Assembly (NCBI GenBank): GCA_026416455.1
Contig: JAOAFE010000002.1
Coordinates: 150,212 to 214,211 of the forward strand
Direction: 5' to 3'
Length of the DNA stretch: 64,000 nt
DNA from: Syntrophales bacterium
GTDB lineage: Bacteria > Desulfobacterota > Syntrophia > Syntrophales > UBA8958
A model generated the notes under the pieces. The model searched no databases. It saw only the letters and a list, made by a program, of their open reading frames with translations, and had not been told where the DNA came from. This document shows positions 37,463-45,140 of this stretch, piece by piece. Each line of letters begins with the position of its first letter. Within the stretch, counting starts at the first letter, position 1. Both the position numbers and the translations under genes were made by a program.

Positions 37463-38449
37463 GTGAAAAAGATGAGAGATCGAGCCAAATGCAGAAAATC
37501 GCTAAAGGAAAAGATTGATATACGGAACGAATTGCCGAAGGTGGTGAAAAAATTAGTTGCTTCATGCGACGATGAAAGATGCTTCGATCACGTAAGCGCT
37601 GAGCCCATTCCCGACCGCAGGGCGGTAATAGAGATTCTCCATCGTTTAGTTGTGGTTCTTTACCCAGGATATTTTATTCGACACCGGCTGGATAAAATCA
37701 ATTTGGCCTACTATTTGGGAGAACAAATAACCGGTCTTTACGAAGCCCTTTCGAATCAGATTATCTTGGCCCTCCGTCATGATTGTCTGCGCCTGAATAA
37801 ATCTTGCGTTCACTGTGAAACCTTGGGGCAAAAGTTGGCTCTTCAATTCATGAAAAAGTTGCCGGATTTGAGATTGGCTTTGGCCAAAGATGTAAGAGCG
37901 GCCTACGAAGGAGATCCGGCAGCCAAGAGTTATGACGAAATCATCTTCAGTTATCCGGGCATATTTGCCATTACCGTTTACCGCATTGCCCATGAACTGT
38001 TTAAATTGCACGTTCCTTTAATTCCGAGAATTATGACCGAATACGCCCATAGTCAAACGGGGATCGATATTCATCCGGCTGCTCAGATCGGAGAAAGTTT
38101 CTTTATCGATCACGGAACGGGAGTAGTGATTGGGGAAACATGCATCATTGGCAACCGCGTGCGCATCTATCAAGGCGTTACGCTGGGGGCCCTTTCTCTC
38201 TCCAAATCGGAGGTTGAGGGGTTAAGGGAAAAGAAACGCCACCCCACGATAGAAGATGACGTTATTATTTATGCCAATGCAACCATATTGGGTGGAGATA
38301 CGGTGGTTGGAGCCCGGTCTGTGATCGGGGGTAATGTGTGGCTAACCCATTCGGTGCCGCCGGAGACAGAGGTGTATATTGATGTAAAGAATCAGTACCA
38401 GAAAAACATGGACTCGGCAAAGAATACTCGTCGAAAGGGTGGCTTTTAG
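37463..38449 (+). CDS. cysE: Serine O-acetyltransferase, long EpsC-like form
   Basis: 328 residues: a long helical N-domain and a left-handed beta-helix. IDIHPAAQIGESFFIDHGTG, VVIGETCIIG, ANATILGGDTVVGARSVIGG carry hexapeptide repeats with the catalytic His (DHGTG). It makes O-acetylserine for CysK in the same operon. The start may be GTG 37463 or ATG 37472. Four Cys in the N-part (for example NKSCVHCET with C-x2-C) are unusual and might bind metal. Confidence 0.93.
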   Translation: MKKMRDRAKCRKSLKEKIDIRNELPKVVKKLVASCDDERCFDHVSAEPIPDRRAVIEILHRLVVVLYPGYFIRHRLDKINLAYYLGEQITGLYEALSNQIILALRHDCLRLNKSCVHCETLGQKLALQFMKKLPDLRLALAKDVRAAYEGDPAAKSYDEIIFSYPGIFAITVYRIAHELFKLHVPLIPRIMTEYAHSQTGIDIHPAAQIGESFFIDHGTGVVIGETCIIGNRVRIYQGVTLGALSLSKSEVEGLREKKRHPTIEDDVIIYANATILGGDTVVGARSVIGGNVWLTHSVPPETEVYIDVKNQYQKNMDSAKNTRRKGGF

Positions 38450-38460
38450 GGCGCGAAAAA

Positions 38461-38907
38461 ATGGATAGGAAAGGCAGAATAATTGCGATCAATATCTCTT
38501 CGAAAAAAGGGGAGAAAAAGAAAAACGTGGGACGGGGGATCCTGGTAGCTGATCTGGGCTTACAGGGGGACGCCCATGCCGAGCAGGGCCCAAGGCAAGT
38601 CAGCCTTCTTTCTCAAAAATGTCTTGAGCAGGTGAGACAACAAAGGGGTGTCAATATAGGTTATGGCGATTTTGCGGAGAATATAACCGTAGAAGGGATC
38701 GACTTCTCATTGCTCAAGGTAGGGATGAGATTGAAGGTTGGTAGGGACGTACTTCTTGAGATATCTCAGATAGGTAAATCATGTGATCACCCATGCCATA
38801 TCTTCTATGCCGTCGGGGAATGTGGAATGCAAAAAGAAGGAGTCTTTGCGCGTGTTGTTTTAGGTGGTGAGATAAAAATGAGTGATGACATTGAGATTGT
38901 TTCGTAA
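38461..38907 (+). CDS. Single-domain MOSC protein
   Basis: 148 residues. GDFAENITVEGID and ISQIGKSCDHPCHIFY, with a third Cys in GECGMQKEGVFARV, match stand-alone MOSC proteins. MOSC domains carry or transfer sulfur, often toward the molybdenum cofactor. Last gene of the cysteine/Fe-S operon, 11 bases after cysE; a sulfur-handling role is therefore plausible but unproved. Confidence 0.88.
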   Translation: MDRKGRIIAINISSKKGEKKKNVGRGILVADLGLQGDAHAEQGPRQVSLLSQKCLEQVRQQRGVNIGYGDFAENITVEGIDFSLLKVGMRLKVGRDVLLEISQIGKSCDHPCHIFYAVGECGMQKEGVFARVVLGGEIKMSDDIEIVS

Positions 38908-38970
38908 TAGGCGCGAAACAAGCAGTCCCAACGATCAATTCATCTTCGAAGTTCAAATCCGTTCGAAATT

Positions 38971-39004
38971 ATTAACTTGACATAAGTTGTTAATAATCTA
39001 TAGC
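38971..39004 (+). promoter_or_regulatory. Promoter with nested dyads before the diguanylate cyclase
   Basis: TTGACA at 38977-38982 and TATAGC at 38999-39004 (16-base spacer). The -35 lies inside two dyads: ATTAAC/GTTAAT (38971-38976 and 38989-38994) and AACTT-GACAT-AAGTT (38974-38988). An operator for a dimeric repressor is likely. The target genes handle c-di-GMP and oxygen or peroxide. Confidence 0.5.
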
Positions 39005-39038
39005 CTCAAAAAAATAGGGCGGATGGATGAGGTGACGT

Positions 39039-40568
39039 ATGAGTTTTCTCAACATGCGCATGGCATTTTTGACCAATATTTTCGTTTTTAGCATCCTCAC
39101 TGCCATGGTCGGCTTATTGTGGTGGCAGACGCGCAAACGCTACCAGGGGATGTTTTTGTTATTTATCGATTTTATTCTTCAAACCGTCTCCGTGGTATTT
39201 CTTGTCCTTCGTCAAGTCATTCCCGATATTTTATCTATAGGCATGGCGAATATTCTTGTCGTCGTAGGATCCATTCTGGGCTATATAGGGCTTCAACAAT
39301 TCGTAAATCGCCGCACTTCTCAGGTACACAACTATATTTTATTAGCTGTATTTTCTGTCTGTTTTATCTACTTTTCTTACGTGCCCACGGATTTTAACAT
39401 TCGTAATTTTATTGCCTCCTTGGGTTTTCTAATAATTTGGGCCCAGTGTTTCTGGTTAATGACTTTTCAGGTAGGGCCAGAATGGCGTCCACTCACGAGG
39501 GGAGTGGGCCTCGCCTTCGGAGGCCTCTGTTTGGTTAATGTTTGGCGGATATTGCATCTGATCGATGCTCCTCCTGGTGGTATTGATTACATGCAAGCGA
39601 GAGAATTTCAGGTTATTATGGTTTTGGCATATCAGATGTTCGTAATAATTCTCGTCTTCAATCTAGTCCTGATGGTAAATAAACGCTTGATAGGAGAAAT
39701 TCGGGTAGAAGAGGAAAAATTTTCCAAAGCGTTTAGATCTTCGCCCGCTGCTATTATTATCAGTAGATTGGCAGATGCGATAATCGTGGATGTGAACGAT
39801 GGTTTCGAAGCCATCTCAGGTTATAAAAAAGAAGAAGTTATAGGAAAGACCGCTCTGGAACTGAAACTTTGGAGAAATGAAGAGGATCGCAAGAAGGTTG
39901 TTGCCGAATTATTACGTAGCGGCAGTTTAAGGAATTGGGAAATTGAATTTACAGTAAAATCTGGTGAGAAGATAACCGGGATCTTATCTGTAGAAGTAGT
40001 GAGCATCGGTGGAGAACAATACATGTTGAGCACCGTGCATGATATAACTGATAGGAAAATCATGGAGGAGAAGATAAGGGAGCTTTCCTTGCGGGATGAA
40101 ATGACGGGACTTTATAACCGTCGTGGGTTTTTTACCCTGGCCGAACAGGAGATAAGAAAAACCGTGCGAACGGGGAAAAAGCTACTTTTTACTTATATAG
40201 ATTGTGATGGACTCAAGGCCATCAACGATATGTATGGGCACGAAGAGGGTGACCGGGTTTTGAAGGCGACAGCGGACATTCTGCGTCAGAATTTTCGTAT
40301 GTCCGACATAATCGCCCGCATGGGTGGTGACGAATTTGTTGTCCTCTCCACAGATGCGGAGATTGAAAACCCAGAAGTCATTACAAGGAGACTGGCGACA
40401 AGTATCGAGACATATAATAAAAAACAAGCTGGGCCTTGGCAGCTCGATATGAGCTGGGGTACGGCGGTCTATGATCCGGTCCAACCGGTTAGTTTAGATG
40501 AACTGATGGCGCAGGCCGACGGTCTTATGTACCAAAACAAAAAGGCCAAGATGAAAGAAGGGCCTTGA
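39039..40568 (+). CDS. Membrane diguanylate cyclase with PAS domain
   Basis: 509 residues. About seven N-terminal membrane helices (residues 7-225) form a membrane sensor, followed by a PAS domain (about 230-345) and a GGDEF domain. LRDEMTGLYNRRGFF starts the cyclase domain; the active site is MGGDEF, intact, and an inhibitory I-site RMSD lies exactly five residues before it. It makes c-di-GMP. There is no EAL domain. The next genes bind O2 or peroxide, hinting that the signal is redox-related. Confidence 0.93.
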   Translation: MSFLNMRMAFLTNIFVFSILTAMVGLLWWQTRKRYQGMFLLFIDFILQTVSVVFLVLRQVIPDILSIGMANILVVVGSILGYIGLQQFVNRRTSQVHNYILLAVFSVCFIYFSYVPTDFNIRNFIASLGFLIIWAQCFWLMTFQVGPEWRPLTRGVGLAFGGLCLVNVWRILHLIDAPPGGIDYMQAREFQVIMVLAYQMFVIILVFNLVLMVNKRLIGEIRVEEEKFSKAFRSSPAAIIISRLADAIIVDVNDGFEAISGYKKEEVIGKTALELKLWRNEEDRKKVVAELLRSGSLRNWEIEFTVKSGEKITGILSVEVVSIGGEQYMLSTVHDITDRKIMEEKIRELSLRDEMTGLYNRRGFFTLAEQEIRKTVRTGKKLLFTYIDCDGLKAINDMYGHEEGDRVLKATADILRQNFRMSDIIARMGGDEFVVLSTDAEIENPEVITRRLATSIETYNKKQAGPWQLDMSWGTAVYDPVQPVSLDELMAQADGLMYQNKKAKMKEGP

Positions 40569-40655
40569 CGCCTTTTTCTTATCGCAAGAATAATTTTTGG
40601 ATGTCGATCCGTTTAAAAAAACAAAAAACGAATGAAAGTTAAGAGGAGGACGATT

Positions 40656-41063
40656 ATGCCATTAATTAAATGGGATAATAGTTTTAGCGTTAACGTAGCA
40701 GAAATCGATGGCCAGCATCAAAAATTAGTCTCACTGATAAACAGCCTCGACGATGCCATGAGGCAGGGGCGAGGGAAAGAGGTGCTGGATAAGACCATAG
40801 CTGAGCTTATAAACTATGCAGCCACCCACTTTCAGACGGAAGAAAAATACTTTGAGCAGTTCGGTTACCCAGAAAAAGACGAGCACAAAAGAGAACATGG
40901 CTATTTTGTCCAAAAAGTCTCGGCTTTCAAAAAAGAGATGGATGAAAGAAGACTAGGTTTAACGATCGAGGTTATGAATTTTTTGAGCCACTGGCTTACA
41001 AACCACATTAAGGGGACGGATAAAAAATACTCTCAGTTTTTTAACGAGAAAGGACTCAAATAA
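40656..41063 (+). CDS. Bacteriohemerythrin
   Basis: 135 residues. The di-iron ligands are all visible: DGQHQK, HFQTEEKYF, HKREHGYF, and HWLTNHIKGTDKKY. It binds O2 reversibly, for supply or scavenging. AGGAGGA precedes the ATG at 40656; an upstream ATG at 40632 lacks a site. It is 87 bases past the cyclase gene, possibly in one transcript. Confidence 0.95.
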   Translation: MPLIKWDNSFSVNVAEIDGQHQKLVSLINSLDDAMRQGRGKEVLDKTIAELINYAATHFQTEEKYFEQFGYPEKDEHKREHGYFVQKVSAFKKEMDERRLGLTIEVMNFLSHWLTNHIKGTDKKYSQFFNEKGLK

Positions 41064-41067
41064 AATT

Positions 41068-41087
41068 GGGCTTCTGCCCCATTTTTT
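41068..41087 (+). terminator. Short hairpin with T-run between hemerythrin and rubrerythrin
   Basis: GGGC-TTCT-GCCC (41068-41079), then CA and six T. Only 4 base pairs, but with a tight loop and a proper tail; a partial or regulated terminator in front of the rubrerythrin gene, which starts 13 bases after. Confidence 0.5.
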
Positions 41088-41099
41088 AGGAGGTAGCAG

Positions 41100-41633
41100 A
41101 TGGTGAAATTGTGGAGATGTCTCATTTGCGGTGATCCCTATATAGGGGAAAGCCCGCCGAGTAATTGCCCTTTTTGTGGCGCCCATGGGGAGTTCATTCG
41201 GGAGGCAAAGGAGGCGGTAGTATTTTTTGATGTTCCCCTAACGGAGAAAGATCGCGCCAATGCGGAATACGCTTTACAAGTGGAAGTTAGCAACTCCACT
41301 TTTTACTTTTGTGCCGCTGAAGAGACGGACGATCCAGAGGGAAAGCTTCTCTTCAAGGCATTAGGAAAAGTGGAAGCGGAGCATGCCTCAATTTGGAAAA
41401 AGATTCTTAAACTGCCTCAGGTTCCCGAAGGGCATGAATCATGCCACCGAGAAAATAGGAAGAACCTGGAGGAGTCTCACGCTCGAGAGGAGCGGGCGAT
41501 TAACTTTTATCGAAAAGCGGCCCAAGAGAGCGACCACGAAAGGATAAGACAGATTTTTACCGCCTTAGTGACTATCGAAACCGACCATCTGCATTTGTCT
41601 AAAGAGAGATTAATGCATAATCGGGGTCTATGA
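41100..41633 (+). CDS. Reverse rubrerythrin
   Basis: 177 residues. Rubredoxin-like domain at the N-terminus (WRCLICGDPYIG and NCPFCGAHG, two CxxC) followed by a ferritin-like di-iron domain with KVEAEHASIWKKI, ESHAREERAINFY and VTIETDHLHLSKE. This domain order is the reverse of classical rubrerythrin and is known from oxygen-tolerant clostridia, where it reduces peroxide and O2. AGGAGG precedes the ATG. With hemerythrin it makes an O2/peroxide defence unit. Confidence 0.9.
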   Translation: MVKLWRCLICGDPYIGESPPSNCPFCGAHGEFIREAKEAVVFFDVPLTEKDRANAEYALQVEVSNSTFYFCAAEETDDPEGKLLFKALGKVEAEHASIWKKILKLPQVPEGHESCHRENRKNLEESHAREERAINFYRKAAQESDHERIRQIFTALVTIETDHLHLSKERLMHNRGL

Positions 41634-41727
41634 AGAAAGTATTATAAACGGCACTTAATGGCCGTAGAAAGAAAGGACGGTTTTCATTTGGGATTTCGCT
41701 CCCGCCGACCTTCTTTGCCAGCGATAG

Positions 41728-42405
41728 TCATTCATAGACCCTGTTTCCCACCTGGAGGCGGGTGACATAGATGATCTCGCACGCCCCCCGGCCGGTGTCC
41801 GTACGAGAGAGACTGGTCTTCCATGAGATATGCTGTTCTGCACTGTGGCCTTCAACGTTAACCAGATATCCTTCAAGAATGATCCTAGCTTGGACCTTAA
41901 CGTGACGGTCAACCGCATTAAAGATGTTGGTATTTGCGGGGATAATATGGTTGTTTGATCCATGGGAAGCAGCGTAATCCGTTTCGACGGGCGGATTCGA
42001 CCCTTTTATCCGGAAATAGGCCATTCGAGTGCTGTCATGCTTGAAAACCAGGTATTTCTGCACATGTGGGTACGTCAGCATACCCCAGACGATGGCGAGG
42101 TCGAAGGGGGCGACCTCTGCCCCCCAGCCGTGGGTGTACTTCCTCTTAGATACGACCTGTCCAGCAATTCTGTAGGTTGCCACAGGTGTGATGGTGATGC
42201 TACCGTTTTTAATCTTGAGCAATATGTTTTCTTGGGTGGTATAGGGTTCTTGTTGCGGGTCTTGAAGAAACAGAGCCTGCGGGGGCTCGCTGCTCTTCAC
42301 GGAAACAGTCTCATCTCCACAGGCTGCCGGTAGAAAAGCTATTGCCAGGATGACCAGTTTCAGGTGGCAAACACGCACCAAGCCTTTTGCCGTGGTTTTT
42401 AACAC
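41728..42405 (-). CDS. Unknown lipoprotein following the caspase gene
   Basis: 225 residues. Signal with lipobox (AIAFLPAAC), then a mature part with a helix-poor pattern: ILLKIKNGSITITPVATYRIAG, RKYTHGWGAEVAPFDLAIVWG, and a C-terminal REGION ending TRLQVGNRVYE. I do not recognise the family. Start is GTG with GGGAG some 10 bases before. It lies 141 bases downstream of the caspase gene on the same strand and may share its transcript. YxVVYQ-like enzyme motifs are absent. Confidence 0.7.
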   Translation of the reverse strand: MLKTTAKGLVRVCHLKLVILAIAFLPAACGDETVSVKSSEPPQALFLQDPQQEPYTTQENILLKIKNGSITITPVATYRIAGQVVSKRKYTHGWGAEVAPFDLAIVWGMLTYPHVQKYLVFKHDSTRMAYFRIKGSNPPVETDYAASHGSNNHIIPANTNIFNAVDRHVKVQARIILEGYLVNVEGHSAEQHISWKTSLSRTDTGRGACEIIYVTRLQVGNRVYE

Positions 42406-42546
42406 AGGCTTTTTCTCCCATACATCATGGCTTGACTGATCTGGAACTTTAACCCTTCTTTTTTTTCATGCGGTCAATTTTGATTTTATTGCCCCATAGG
42501 CGATATTTGTTGGCTTAAGCAGGTTAATTATCACCCCACTAGAAGA

Positions 42547-44892
42547 CTACTTTTTTACTTTGCCTACGGGGAAGGATTGACCGCTCGGTGTGGCGGTTGG
42601 ATATTGGGGGCGTTTGAAGATCTTTTCCGCCAGCATTGGCACTTCGCTATCGACGTAGTTGGCAATTTCCAGGGTCTTGATAAAACCATCTTTATCTAGG
42701 TCTGCTTTCCCCTTCATCCCTTCTGTGAGGACATAGGTAAAAAGACCATGTCCTTGATAGCCTTCGATTGCCTCCTGAAGAGAGGTCGAAGCACTGAGTA
42801 TAGTCGAACCTACGGCACGGGAAAGAATCTTTATCGCCGTCTCTTCGCTCATACCGCGCGTCGCCATGGCAACTTGAAGCGCTTCCCCCAACTTGCCTGC
42901 ATTGCATGTATCTATGACAATCATTTTCTTGGTCGAGGGAATGTTGGCAATTAATTCTTTCAGCTCTACCTGGGTTAAAGCATCCTCTCTGAGCCTCGAG
43001 GTGCTGAGGGAGCCTACATTTGAGGTAATTAGAAAATATTCCCCTTCGTCGACCGTTCCATGGCTAGCCACGTAGAAAACGAATACATCATCCGGATTTA
43101 TTGATTTATATCCTTGCAATACCTTTTTTATGTTTTCCTTTGTCGTCTCTTCCCTCGTCGTGAGTATCTTTATTTTGACCGTATCAAACAGGGGATTAGC
43201 TATCTCACTAAGTGTATGAGCGAATAGCTGTGCATCGGCGGCTGCGTATTTTAGTTCGAGCTTGGGGTTTTTGTATTCGTTTATTCCGATGGCCAATACG
43301 TACATCTTTGGTTTTCGACTAGTCATGAAGGTGGACTTTACCTTGTGCAAGACCGGCTTGCTCTGCATAGTACCGTCGGCATTGAAGGCAACTACCTTGA
43401 TGATGTTTTCCCCGGAAAGTAGTTTTACCGCATATGTCTTTTGTATAACTTTATCTCCCGGTAGGTAACTTATCTTGACCCCTCTTGCACTATCAAGGAT
43501 AACTGAAGTGTCATTGAGATAAAGTCTGACATCGCCAATCCCCCCTCCTACGTCTATAAGTTTCACTTTAACGAGCACCTCGTCAGTCTGGACTTCAATC
43601 GGTGTTTCTACAATTTGTACTTCTGGGGGTTGCTTTATATCCGCTACCGATCGGTGGTGTTCCAAAACCCGCCCAGCGAGGGCTAATTTTACTAAATCCG
43701 GCCGATAGAACGCTTCTCGTAGCTGCTCTATGGTATATTCTTTACCGCTCACCTTTACCGTATAAAGCTGATCGCCCCGCTCAGAGCTATTGTAGTACCC
43801 AGAAGGCGTCAAGGCGATCCATTCTCCGTTTTGAAAAGTGATAAACGAAGCCAACTCCTTTCCGGAATCAACATCCCAGACCCTCACAGCATCGCCTGCG
43901 AGAGAAACGATTCGCTTTCCATCCGGAGAAAATTTTGCATCGATGGAATGGAGTACCTCAAAGAAAGATGGATGATCTATGACCTTCACCTCTTTTAAGG
44001 TAGAGAGTTCTCTAATAACTATCTTGCCTCCTCCTCCTGAAAGAAGATACCTTCCATCGGGGGAGACATCTACCGACCAGGCTGCCTGTTCCCCTTTAAT
44101 CTTCTTCACTTCATGCAGGGTGTTTGCATCCCATACGATAATATCTCCCGATGTGCATCCGGTGATGACATGCCTCCCATCGGGAGAAACAGTTGCTATC
44201 GATTGTGGGTTGAAAGAAAGGGTGGGGCAAGCTTTGGCTTTTTTTATTTCTTTTCCCGCGCGGACATCCCACATTTTGAAATCGGGCGATGTATAGACAT
44301 ACTTTCCATCCTTCGAGAATATCGCGTTAAAATATATTTGGTAAGGTTTGGTCGGGAAATCCTTTACTTTTCTTCCTTTTTCAACATTGAAGAGGGAGAT
44401 GATTGCGGGAAGAGACGGCCCAAACAGGCCCCGATCAGGGCCGGGAGATACGGCCAAGAGGTACTTGCCATCTGGTGAGAAAGAAAGCCCCGCACAGGCT
44501 TCGATATCAAAACTTCCAGTTTCTTCTTTTTTTTCGATATCCCATAGGGTAATACTCTTTTCACCCCCAACGGCAAAAAACTTACCGTCTGGTGAAAACG
44601 CCACTCCGCCACCACATGGGATCCCCAAAACTTTTCTCGGAGCAAAACTTCCCACCATCACCTGGACTCCTTCGTAGAGATCGTACAAACTGAAGGATCC
44701 CGTTCCGCTTATGACCAAGGCATATCTACCATCTGGCGAGATTTTGAGCCCAAATCCTAAGGGTACTTTTTCCTTAACCCCTGCCTCAATGCCGGCCTTT
44801 TCGGTCTTAATATGAGGTTGAACAGCGCAGTGACAAAGGAAAGAAGACAGCAGAAGTATCCCTAATAAAGAAACATATTTCCCGACTCTCAA
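42547..44892 (-). CDS. WD40-repeat caspase-family (C14) lipoprotein
   Basis: 781 residues. Lipoprotein-type signal ending FLCHC. About seven WD40-like repeats (40-360), each with an (S)PDG(R/K) hairpin and W/I-D-x end, form a propeller. A linker with an Ig-like strand region (about 415-520) precedes a C-terminal peptidase C14 domain beginning KPKMYVLAIGINEYKN. Catalytic H611 (YVASHGT) and C663 (VIDTCNAG) are intact. Start is TTG at 44892 with AGAGGAAG before it. The protein is exported or membrane-anchored, unlike typical cytoplasmic defence caspases. Confidence 0.88.
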   Translation of the reverse strand: MRVGKYVSLLGILLLSSFLCHCAVQPHIKTEKAGIEAGVKEKVPLGFGLKISPDGRYALVISGTGSFSLYDLYEGVQVMVGSFAPRKVLGIPCGGGVAFSPDGKFFAVGGEKSITLWDIEKKEETGSFDIEACAGLSFSPDGKYLLAVSPGPDRGLFGPSLPAIISLFNVEKGRKVKDFPTKPYQIYFNAIFSKDGKYVYTSPDFKMWDVRAGKEIKKAKACPTLSFNPQSIATVSPDGRHVITGCTSGDIIVWDANTLHEVKKIKGEQAAWSVDVSPDGRYLLSGGGGKIVIRELSTLKEVKVIDHPSFFEVLHSIDAKFSPDGKRIVSLAGDAVRVWDVDSGKELASFITFQNGEWIALTPSGYYNSSERGDQLYTVKVSGKEYTIEQLREAFYRPDLVKLALAGRVLEHHRSVADIKQPPEVQIVETPIEVQTDEVLVKVKLIDVGGGIGDVRLYLNDTSVILDSARGVKISYLPGDKVIQKTYAVKLLSGENIIKVVAFNADGTMQSKPVLHKVKSTFMTSRKPKMYVLAIGINEYKNPKLELKYAAADAQLFAHTLSEIANPLFDTVKIKILTTREETTKENIKKVLQGYKSINPDDVFVFYVASHGTVDEGEYFLITSNVGSLSTSRLREDALTQVELKELIANIPSTKKMIVIDTCNAGKLGEALQVAMATRGMSEETAIKILSRAVGSTILSASTSLQEAIEGYQGHGLFTYVLTEGMKGKADLDKDGFIKTLEIANYVDSEVPMLAEKIFKRPQYPTATPSGQSFPVGKVKK

Positions 44893-45017
44893 TGTTTTCT
44901 TCCTCTAATTAAATTAAAAGTAATTTTTTGCCATAAATGGCTAAACGCGTTAAATTCATTTTATATATTTTGAAGGAAAAAAACAATTTAAAAAGTCGAA
45001 TTAATTGTAATTTGATG

Positions 45018-45045
45018 TTGACACATTTTCCCAACCTGTTAAAAT
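45018..45045 (+). promoter_or_regulatory. Promoter of the lipase gene
   Basis: TTGACA at 45018-45023 and TAAAAT at 45040-45045, 16-base spacer, 95 bases before the ATG. Upstream toward the divergent caspase gene lies a palindrome GCCAT-AA-ATGGC (44930-44941). Confidence 0.55.
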
Positions 45046-45140
45046 GAATAACACTCACGGCATTCCGATTTTATATCACAATTCACGATTCTGATTTTAC
45101 CGCCTACGGGCGAGAAAAATAAGGAGGGGGGGTAAGTAAT

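Noticed and set aside
41655-41963. 102-residue minus frame at the end of the lipoprotein gene
   Set aside because: Overlaps the lipoprotein in another frame with no ribosome site or motif.
44930-44941. Palindrome GCCAT-AA-ATGGC between caspase and lipase as a marked operator
   Set aside because: Real and perfect but only 12 bases in an AT-rich region; not enough to call alone, so mentioned only under the promoter entry.
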